Shown here: in pieces, positions 1 to 4,822 of the stretch
Numbering within the stretch: the first letter of the stretch is position 1
Layout: each line of letters opens with the position of its first letter
From: an uncultured Maribacter sp.
GTDB taxonomy: Bacteria; Bacteroidota; Bacteroidia; Flavobacteriales; Flavobacteriaceae
Length of the DNA: 5,512 bases
Assembly (NCBI GenBank): GCA_905479535.1
Contig: CAJQMW010000456.1
Span: 1-5,512, forward strand
Reading direction: 5' to 3'
Program-made: the position numbers and the translations under genes
The notes under the pieces: model-generated
Seen by the model: only the letters and a program-made list of their open reading frames with translations
Told to the model about the DNA's origin: nothing
Databases searched by the model: none

Positions 1-163
1 ATCCAAATTGAATGGTCATATGTGAACCATGCGTAAGCAGTATTATTAGCATTGCACTGAGCATCGTTACAATGGTAGAGAACAGTAACAAGACCATACT
101 CTTATAGAATTTGGACAAGGGGCCAATTGCGCTGTTTTGAATAATTTCGTTGATTACATCCAT
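1..163 (-). CDS. N-terminal fragment of an unrecognised small membrane protein
   Basis: Reading leftward from the ATG at 163-161 there is an open frame of 54 codons that continues past the left edge of the window. The product starts MDVINEIIQNSAIGPLSKFY and then has one long hydrophobic stretch at about residues 22-43 (SMVLLLFSTIVTMLSAMLILL), consistent with a transmembrane helix that follows a short amphipathic N-terminus. An in-frame TAA lies five codons before this ATG, so no longer ATG-initiated form is possible. An A/G-rich run (AAAAGAAAGAAA) just upstream could assist ribosome binding. The gene is co-directional with the OmpA gene but lies beyond that gene's terminator, so it is probably transcribed separately. 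I do not recognise the family. The hydrophobic segment is too central to call a cleavable signal peptide. Confidence 0.6.
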   Translation of the reverse strand, partial: MDVINEIIQNSAIGPLSKFYKSMVLLLFSTIVTMLSAMLIILLTHGSHMTIQFG

Positions 164-243
164 GATTTCTTTCTTTTAGGCCTGTCTACCGACCGGCACG
201 ATTTAACTTTTTCATAGTCTTTAGGATGTGATTCGTTGCTATT

Positions 244-296
244 ACTTGGGGGTTGTTGTATATATAACAATTAAGGTTTCAAAAACCCTACCAAGT
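244..296. repeat. nested inverted repeats between two minus-strand genes
   Basis: Outer arms ACTTGG (244-249) and CCAAGT (291-296) enclose two further dyads. One is a near-perfect 18-base palindrome around TATATA at 253-270 (TTGTT facing AACAA). The other is a small hairpin, GGTTT/AAACC, at 275-287. Together they could fold as a three-way junction or act as DNA operator sites. They lie about 80-130 bases upstream of the start at 163, where promoter or leader elements of the leftmost gene would be expected. The arms are short and A/T-rich, so part of this may be chance. Confidence 0.3.
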
Positions 297-321
297 TTAG
301 AGACAAGAAAAATTCAGGCAC

Positions 322-352
322 AAAAAAAGGGAAAGCATTTGCTTCCCCTTTT
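322..352 (-). terminator. intrinsic terminator of the OmpA-family gene
   Basis: On the minus strand the transcript forms a 12-bp stem, AAAAGGGGAAGC (352-341) with GCTTTCCCTTTT (336-325), around the loop AAAT. The single irregular position is a G-U wobble, so the stem is unbroken in RNA of this orientation but mismatched in the other. A run of seven U residues (328-322) overlaps and follows the stem. It lies about 20 bases after the OmpA stop codon, as expected for a Rho-independent terminator. Confidence 0.85.
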
Positions 353-371
353 CAGTAATGTTTGAATAGTT

Positions 372-1196
372 TTAAAGGCTCGCCGTGTCCAATAGCGCAA
401 AGAACTTGTCCAAATTAGGAAGGATTACGATTTTAGTCCTTCTGTTTTTAGCCATATTTTCTTTTGTGTCGTTCTCTACCAAAGGTAAGTAACTACTCCT
501 ACCCGCAGCGATTAGTTGGGTGGGGTCCACATCATATTTATTCTGCAACTCACGCACAATGGAAGTTGCTCTTTTAACGCTTAGGTCCCAGTTATCCTGA
601 AACAATGGTGTGTTGATGGTTCTAGAATCCGTATGACCTTCCACCATAACCTCCATGCTTGGCTCGGATTTGATGACCTCGGCTAGTTTGTTCAAAATAT
701 TTTCTGCCTTATTGCTCACTCTATAACTAGCCGTGTTGAATAAAAGCTCATCGGAAATGTTGATCATCACCACAGTTTTATCGATGCTTACTTCAACATC
801 CTCGTCATCATCGGAGATGGATTGCTTTAATTTATAAGATACCGCCAAGTTCATCGAATCTTGTAGTGTTCTGGCTTCTGCCAATTTAGCCGCGTCTACC
901 TTTTCAAGGGTTTTACGCATATTCGCTTTCGTATTGTTGCTCATTACCGCAACATCGTTAACAGTGTATTGGCTATCATTCAATTCCTGAAGGGAATTAA
1001 TTTTAGAATTGTACTCTTCAACACGGGCCTCAATTTTGGCCATTTTAGTTTCCAGTTCCTCTTTCTCTACTTGTGTCTTCGTTAATCTGCTCTGAGTTTG
1101 CGAAAGATTGTCTTCCAAAGCCACATATTTCTTTTTAGAAACACATGAACCCAAAAGCGCCACTGAAAGTATTGCGACTACTGATATTTTTTTCAT
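372..1196 (-). CDS. OmpA-family outer-membrane lipoprotein with coiled coil
   Basis: A 274-residue envelope lipoprotein that probably anchors the outer membrane to peptidoglycan. Residues 1-18 form a lipoprotein signal peptide with lipobox LLGSC; Cys18 would be lipidated. Residues about 24-75 are a charged heptad-like coiled coil (repeated E/K/L/Q). A linker of about 75 residues includes the acidic patch SDDDEDVE (128-135). The C-terminal OmpA/MotB domain covers about 135-260. It shows LFNTASYRV (152-160), EGHTD (186-190), DLSxxRA (204-210), the AAGRS turn (230-234) and NRRTKIVI (251-258). Asp204 and Arg253 correspond to the residues that in the OmpA family contact diaminopimelate of peptidoglycan. 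The start is fixed by the signal peptide. The leader before the ATG is A/T-rich without a Shine-Dalgarno sequence, and I saw no clear promoter in 1197-1352. The gene has its own terminator. The exact role, structural or in motility or secretion, cannot be told from sequence. Confidence 0.93.
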   Translation of the reverse strand: MKKISVVAILSVALLGSCVSKKKYVALEDNLSQTQSRLTKTQVEKEELETKMAKIEARVEEYNSKINSLQELNDSQYTVNDVAVMSNNTKANMRKTLEKVDAAKLAEARTLQDSMNLAVSYKLKQSISDDDEDVEVSIDKTVVMINISDELLFNTASYRVSNKAENILNKLAEVIKSEPSMEVMVEGHTDSRTINTPLFQDNWDLSVKRATSIVRELQNKYDVDPTQLIAAGRSSYLPLVENDTKENMAKNRRTKIVILPNLDKFFALLDTASL

Positions 1197-1352
1197 TTTA
1201 AATGCTTTTAAATAATATTAGTGTTATCGCTTTCATTTACGGATAAAATCGATGAATGGATGTTCTTTGCCAAGCAAACAAGGCTTAAAATGCTCCTGAG
1301 GTTACATTCAATAAAATGACAATCAATTGTTTACATCGTTTAAAAAAAAAGC

Positions 1353-1381
1353 AAAAAAAAGAAGCACCAAAGTGCTCCTTT
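1353..1381 (-). terminator. intrinsic terminator of the VWA-domain lipoprotein gene
   Basis: In minus-strand RNA, AAAGGAGCAC (1381-1372) pairs with GTGCTTCTTT (1367-1358) around the loop TTTG. The stem is 10 bp with one G-U wobble and leads into a run of U residues (1360-1353). It starts about 22 bases after the stop codon at 1403. The layout closely resembles the terminator at 322-352: a four-base loop, one G-U pair that closes only on this strand, and a U-run. Confidence 0.85.
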
Positions 1382-1402
1382 ATAATTTAGGAATGATATT
1401 AT

Positions 1403-2500
1403 TTATTCACATCCGCCAGTGAAACCTTTGGCGTCAAACTTGGTTTGTACCGCACCTTGTCTTGAGCCTGCACTTACCTGAATGGCAAGATTGTTTTCCC
1501 CACTACCGTCACGTTTTGGACTGCAATACTCAAAAAGATAGAAGCTATTGGCCCTTTCGGAAACTTTTTCTGAAATATCACGAAAAGTATCTTCCAATTC
1601 GTCCGCATTTCCCGCAAAAACACTGGAGGTCTTTCCTATGTCCTCCAATATTCGTGTATCAATTTCTGCGCCAAGACCGATGGTGAAGAAGGAGATATTA
1701 GCATCGGCCTCGTTCACTTTTTTCAGCGCCGCATCTTCGGTGAAACGAGATGCCTGATCGGTGCCGTCCGTAAAAATTACTACGGAGGCAGCTCCAATAC
1801 TTCCACCAGCCGTAGTCTCCCGTATTAAATTGGAAGCGATATCGGTGGATTTAATGACGGCCCCGTATAAATCTGTTGAGGGATCATTGCTTATATCATC
1901 TGTTATCCCATCAATGGAATTTACTAACTCTTGCTTTGAGGGTGTCAACTCATTAAGCAAATGCAATTCGTTTTCCCCATCAAACCAATAAATGGCCATT
2001 TGAAAGGATTCTTGGGTAGTTGCCGGCATCACATTGTTAACAAAACTGGTACTGGCCACTTTAAGCTCGTTCAGACTGCTACTTAAGACACTATTACTCA
2101 AATCCAGCACCAACAAAGTGTTGTTGTTAAAAATCTGGGAATTGGGAGAAATACGTGCAAAGGATTCTGAAGTAGATATGGTATTAAAACAATCATCGTT
2201 CCTACCTTGTTCGTATATAGTGAACTGATTGGCGGTCAACCCAGAAACAGGATTACCGTCCGTATCCGACACCTTAAAGAAAATGGATACCTTACCGGGA
2301 AGGGTCGTAAACTGTTCCTGAATAGAGAGCACCAGCTCGCCTTCATCCAATCCAAGACAATCATCTACCGGTTTTCCCTTGCCCAATCCATTTCCAAGAT
2401 TCAAGTTTAGGTCAACATCGTCGTCCGCATTTCCACAGGATACTACCAGGGATATTAAAAAAAGAAAACAGAATGTTCTAAGAAACATTTTCATAATCAT
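1403..2500 (-). CDS. von Willebrand factor A-domain surface lipoprotein
   Basis: A 365-residue lipoprotein with a VWA domain, probably facing the periplasm or cell surface and binding a protein ligand through a metal ion. Residues 1-22 are a lipoprotein signal peptide ending in the lipobox LVVSC (Cys22). A low-complexity D/N/L/G/K linker follows (about 26-47). Next is a small beta-rich region (about 55-105) with FKVSDTDGNPVSGL and FTIYEQG, resembling Ig-like modules of surface proteins. The VWA domain covers about 127-325, with a complete MIDAS: D133-x-S135-x-S137, Thr209 in the DPSTDLYGA loop, and Asp245 in FTDGTD. Four further cysteines (48, 104, one in FEYCSP and one in the C-terminal GGCE) could form disulfides. 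I chose the ATG at 2500. The frame extends to a TTG at 2533, but that would add hydrophilic residues ahead of the signal peptide and would overlap the candidate promoter. ATGs at 2494 and 2488 are also possible. The ligand is unknown. Confidence 0.88.
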   Translation of the reverse strand: MIMKMFLRTFCFLFLISLVVSCGNADDDVDLNLNLGNGLGKGKPVDDCLGLDEGELVLSIQEQFTTLPGKVSIFFKVSDTDGNPVSGLTANQFTIYEQGRNDDCFNTISTSESFARISPNSQIFNNNTLLVLDLSNSVLSSSLNELKVASTSFVNNVMPATTQESFQMAIYWFDGENELHLLNELTPSKQELVNSIDGITDDISNDPSTDLYGAVIKSTDIASNLIRETTAGGSIGAASVVIFTDGTDQASRFTEDAALKKVNEADANISFFTIGLGAEIDTRILEDIGKTSSVFAGNADELEDTFRDISEKVSERANSFYLFEYCSPKRDGSGENNLAIQVSAGSRQGAVQTKFDAKGFTGGCE

Positions 2501-2530
2501 ATCGTATTTGAGTTCAACAAGCAGAACGCA

Positions 2531-2541
2531 CAAAGTTTATA
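2531..2541 (-). promoter_or_regulatory. candidate -7 element of a Bacteroidota promoter for the VWA gene
   Basis: The minus strand reads TATAAACTTTG, close to the Bacteroidota -7 consensus TAnnTTTG but with one extra base between TA and TTTG. It lies about 30 bases upstream of the chosen ATG, giving a plausible short leader. I see no good TTTG at the -33 position, so this is tentative. Confidence 0.25.
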
Positions 2542-2566
2542 TAAATTATCGGGTATTATAAAATTT

Positions 2567-2587
2567 ATGTTAAAGAATGTTAAAGAA
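2567..2587. repeat. tandem direct repeat in the divergent intergenic region
   Basis: Two perfect, abutting copies of ATGTTAAAGA (2567-2576 and 2577-2586), followed by one more matching A. The period of 10 bases is about one helical turn. The repeat lies between the start of the VWA gene and the xdhC remnant, 67 bases before the first and 87 before the second. It could be a pair of same-face binding sites for a regulator of either gene. No regulator is identified. Confidence 0.5.
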
Positions 2588-2673
2588 CCTGTAACGTGCC
2601 AAATAATCAGGCTGGAAATGGGTAATTTTCAATTTAGACTACAGGTGAAAATAGAGAAGTAACCACAAACCGA

Positions 2674-2967
2674 ATGACTCACGAATTAAAAAGTATATTT
2701 CAAGACTATCTCCTAAATAGAAAATTGGAAAAGCCTTCAGTTTTGGCTACTGCCTTTGCGCTAGTCAGGTCTTCTTATCGGAGACCAAGCGTACTTATGC
2801 TAGAGGAAGTCGGCTTTCTTGAACAAGTTCATGGCCCTGCAGAATTAAATATTATCACAGAAACCTTGGAAGAAATTGCTGTATCGATACTTTCTGAAAT
2901 TTTGGCTGTCATTTGGGGTCAAGAACCCATATCCTTAAAGTGTAAAACAAGTGGAATTCGTATTTGA
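2674..2967 (+). pseudogene. xdhC: internally deleted XdhC-family remnant
   Basis: The open frame encodes 97 residues, while XdhC/CoxI proteins are usually about 300-400. XdhC proteins deliver and insert sulfurated molybdenum cofactor into xanthine dehydrogenase-like enzymes. Residues 1-45 match the normal N-terminus: the helix MTHELKSIFQDYLL, KPSVLAT, then SSYRRP (33-38). Residues about 50-97 match the normal C-terminus: VHGPAELNI, then EEIAVSILSEILAVIWGQ and the tail LKCKTSGIRI. The whole middle is absent, including the SGGC motif around the cofactor-binding cysteine and the Rossmann domain with its glycine-rich loop. The reading frame is intact across the junction (about 2800-2832), and the TGA overlaps the next gene's start in TTGA, so translational coupling would survive. 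Several usually conserved positions are changed (Arg32, Ser39, Glu57, Leu65). I infer a non-functional relic of an in-frame deletion. A retained role as a short leader for coupling cannot be excluded. The family assignment rests on remembered motifs. Confidence 0.8.
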
Positions 2968-3575
2968 AGAAGGAACCTAACATAGCGATTTTGATAATGG
3001 CGGCCGGAGAATCGCGAAGAATGAGTGGCATAAAACAATTGTTGCCATGGAAAGGGACTAACTTATTAAGTTACACCATAGACATACTAAAAAGTATACA
3101 AAACAAAGCTATTTTTGTGGTGCTTGGAGCGTATCATGAAGAAATAACCAAAGAAATTGACTTCGGCGATACAGCAATCACAGTTGTAGAAAACACCCAT
3201 TGGAAGCATGGCTTGGGAAGTAGTATATCCTGTGGAATCAGGTATGTTATGAACCATGGAAGTCCTTTCGATGGGGTCTTGATATGTCTAGCGGATCAAC
3301 CTTTGTTGGATGCCGATTACTTTAAAAAAATGATTGTGAAATTTGGTTCGGGCAATAATCCTATTGTAGCTTCCCAATACAATTCAAAAATAGGGGTCCC
3401 AGTGCTGTTTCATATGAAAATTGCTGCTGAATTGATGAACTTGGACGCCGACCACGGCGCCAAACATATTTTATCAAAATACAAAGCACAAACCACACTG
3501 GTACATCCTGGGGAACTTGTAAAAGATATCGATACTATCGAAGAATATTTAGAAATCTATAATCAGTACAATTAG
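2964..3575 (+). CDS. MobA/MocA-like nucleotidyltransferase (molybdenum-cofactor NTP transferase family)
   Basis: A 203-residue cytoplasmic protein of the NTP_transf_3 family. Near relatives attach CMP or GMP to molybdopterin during maturation of molybdenum hydroxylases. Visible motifs are the nucleotide-binding signature AAGESRRM..KQLLPW (13-29), a substrate loop NTHWKHGLGSSI (77-88), the metal-binding LADQPLL (109-115), GVPVLF (144-149), DADHGAKHIL (161-170) and the C-terminal DIDTIEEY (188-195). Length is normal for the family. The start is TTG at 2964, overlapping the xdhC remnant's stop as TTGA. The first internal ATG, codon 12, would cut into the nucleotide-binding strand, so the TTG start is needed for an intact fold. 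The usual Gly after ARG-MET in the signature is Ser21. Next to xdhC a MocA-type cytidylyltransferase is most likely, but no molybdoenzyme gene is visible, so the actual substrate is uncertain. Confidence 0.85.
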   Translation: MKKEPNIAILIMAAGESRRMSGIKQLLPWKGTNLLSYTIDILKSIQNKAIFVVLGAYHEEITKEIDFGDTAITVVENTHWKHGLGSSISCGIRYVMNHGSPFDGVLICLADQPLLDADYFKKMIVKFGSGNNPIVASQYNSKIGVPVLFHMKIAAELMNLDADHGAKHILSKYKAQTTLVHPGELVKDIDTIEEYLEIYNQYN

Positions 3576-3581
3576 AACAAT

Positions 3582-4676
3582 ATGAACTCAACAACATCAC
3601 ATTACAAATTTATGCTATTGGCGCTGCTATGTTTTTCAGCAGGACTTTATGCTCAGGAAATAAGCTTTGAGGAATACAACCCAACTTCTACTTTGGTAGT
3701 ACCCGGAGCGGAAATAGAGCAGGCCAAATTCCCATTTGTAGATGTGCACAGTCACCAAAGGGATATGTCGGTATCCAGACTCGGTGAGCTTGTCACTGAA
3801 ATGGATGCCCTGAACGAAGGGGTAATGGTCAATTTGAGTGGAGGTTCAGCAGAGAGCCTTCAAACTAAAATTGATAACATCAATAAAAGTTACCCAAACC
3901 GGTTTGTAGTTTTTGCCAATGTAGACTTTGACGGGGTTGGAAAACCTGGATGGGGGGAACAGGCCGCGGCCCAGTTAGAGGCTGATATTAAATATGGTGC
4001 AAAAGGCCTTAAAATATATAAAAGCTTAGGGTTGCGCTATAAAGATGCCGCCGGTAAGCGCTTAGCCATAGATGATGAGCGTCTGGACCCCATATGGGAA
4101 AAGTGTGCGGAGATGGGGGTGCCCGTGCTCATACATGCCGCGGACCCAAAGTCTTTTTGGGACGAAATGGATAGTGATAACGAACGATGGTTGGAACTCA
4201 AGACACATCCACGAAGAAAACGTTCTGCCACCGATCCGGTGCCTTGGGAACAGATTATCCAAGAACAACACAACATGTTCAAAAAACATCCCAAAACCAA
4301 ATTCATTAATGCTCATATGGGTTGGTATGCCAATGATTTAGGCAAACTTGGAAAACTGTTGGATGAAATACCGAACATGTCCGTTGGGATTGCCGCCGTA
4401 ATTGCTGAATTAGGAAGGCAGCCCCAGAATGCCAGGGCGTTTTTTATAAAATATCAAGACCGGGTATTATTCGGAAAGGATAGTTGGAGGCCAGAGGAGT
4501 TCCCTACCTATTTTCGAGTCTTGGAAAGTAATGACGAGTACTTTCCCTATTACAAGAAATACCACGCTTTTTGGGCTATGTACGGCTTAGATTTACCTGA
4601 CGAAATTCTCAAAAAATTGTATTATCAAAATGCTTTGAATCTAATTCCAGGATTGGACAAAACACTTTTCCCATAA
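3582..4676 (+). CDS. exported metal-dependent amidohydrolase (amidohydrolase 2 family)
   Basis: A 364-residue TIM-barrel hydrolase of the Amidohydro_2 type (PF04909). Residues 1-24 are a Sec signal peptide, with likely cleavage in GLYAQ-E (around residues 24-25), so the enzyme acts in the periplasm or outside. Metal and catalytic candidates are H56 and H58 in FVDVHSH, Lys144 or Lys147 in GLKIYKSLGL, H185 in VLIHAADP, H245 in FINAHMGW and D300 in LFGKDSW. AELGRQP (275-281) and the C-terminal block YFRVLES..EYFPYYKKYHAFWAMYGLDLP, followed by NALNLIPG, are strongly typical of a subgroup often labelled amidohydrolase or metal-dependent hydrolase. All metal ligands are present and the length is normal, so the enzyme looks functional. 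It lies 6 bases after the nucleotidyltransferase stop and is probably in the same operon. That pairing does not reveal the substrate. Hydrolysis of a cyclic amide, lactone or related ring, or a decarboxylation, are possibilities within the superfamily. Confidence 0.9.
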   Translation: MNSTTSHYKFMLLALLCFSAGLYAQEISFEEYNPTSTLVVPGAEIEQAKFPFVDVHSHQRDMSVSRLGELVTEMDALNEGVMVNLSGGSAESLQTKIDNINKSYPNRFVVFANVDFDGVGKPGWGEQAAAQLEADIKYGAKGLKIYKSLGLRYKDAAGKRLAIDDERLDPIWEKCAEMGVPVLIHAADPKSFWDEMDSDNERWLELKTHPRRKRSATDPVPWEQIIQEQHNMFKKHPKTKFINAHMGWYANDLGKLGKLLDEIPNMSVGIAAVIAELGRQPQNARAFFIKYQDRVLFGKDSWRPEEFPTYFRVLESNDEYFPYYKKYHAFWAMYGLDLPDEILKKLYYQNALNLIPGLDKTLFP

Positions 4677-4711
4677 GGATAAGTTGAGTTATTGGACTTA
4701 AAGTACCTTAA

Positions 4712-4758
4712 ATGCGGATGAGGCCTTAAGATGGATTTTTATAAGAATCTTAACGCAT
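4712..4758. repeat. interrupted inverted repeat downstream of the amidohydrolase gene
   Basis: The right arm is a continuous ATCTTAACGCAT (4747-4758). Its complement is present on the left in two blocks, ATGCG (4712-4716) and TTAAGAT (4726-4732), separated by nine extra bases. The inner stem has a 14-base loop containing TTTTTA. It starts 36 bases after the stop at 4676 and could stabilise the 3' end of the operon transcript. No U-run follows on the plus strand, so it is not a standard intrinsic terminator. Confidence 0.35.
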
Positions 4759-4792
4759 CTACCCACATTTAGAACTTAAAAGTTGACTAACT

Positions 4793-4820
4793 TGTAAGAA
4801 TAAACCCCTTAATTCTTACA
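4793..4820. promoter_or_regulatory. perfect 9-bp dyad directly before the M4 peptidase start
   Basis: TGTAAGAAT (4793-4801) and ATTCTTACA (4812-4820) are perfect inverted repeats separated by 10 bases, and the second arm ends two bases before the ATG at 4823. As DNA it has the size and symmetry of an operator for a dimeric regulator. As RNA it would form a hairpin abutting the start codon and could limit translation. A TAACTTGT just before and within the first arm (4788-4795) resembles a weak Bacteroidota -7 element. Confidence 0.45.
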
Positions 4821-4822
4821 TT

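Noticed and set aside
1255..1300. Possible hairpin with GCC..GGC arms in the OmpA upstream region
   Set aside because: Only three base pairs hold without mismatches; not distinguishable from chance.
1462..2410. Several plus-strand open frames of 60-76 codons inside the VWA gene region
   Set aside because: They lie antisense to a clearly coding VWA lipoprotein gene, show no recognisable motifs and have no promoter or leader of their own.
2501..2533. Extension of the VWA protein to a TTG start at 2533
   Set aside because: It would put hydrophilic residues before the signal peptide and start inside the candidate promoter element. ATGs at 2500, 2494 and 2488 give a normal lipoprotein signal.
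2379..2561. 60-codon plus-strand open frame spanning the VWA start region
   Set aside because: It is mostly antisense to the VWA signal peptide and linker, with no motifs or ribosome-binding context.
4037..4341. Open frames on both strands (84-89 codons) within the amidohydrolase gene
   Set aside because: The amidohydrolase frame carries catalytic motifs throughout this stretch; the alternatives are by-products of its codon use.
4712..4758. Inverted repeat considered as a Rho-independent terminator of the amidohydrolase operon
   Set aside because: No T-run follows on the plus strand and one arm is split by nine bases; kept only as a repeat.
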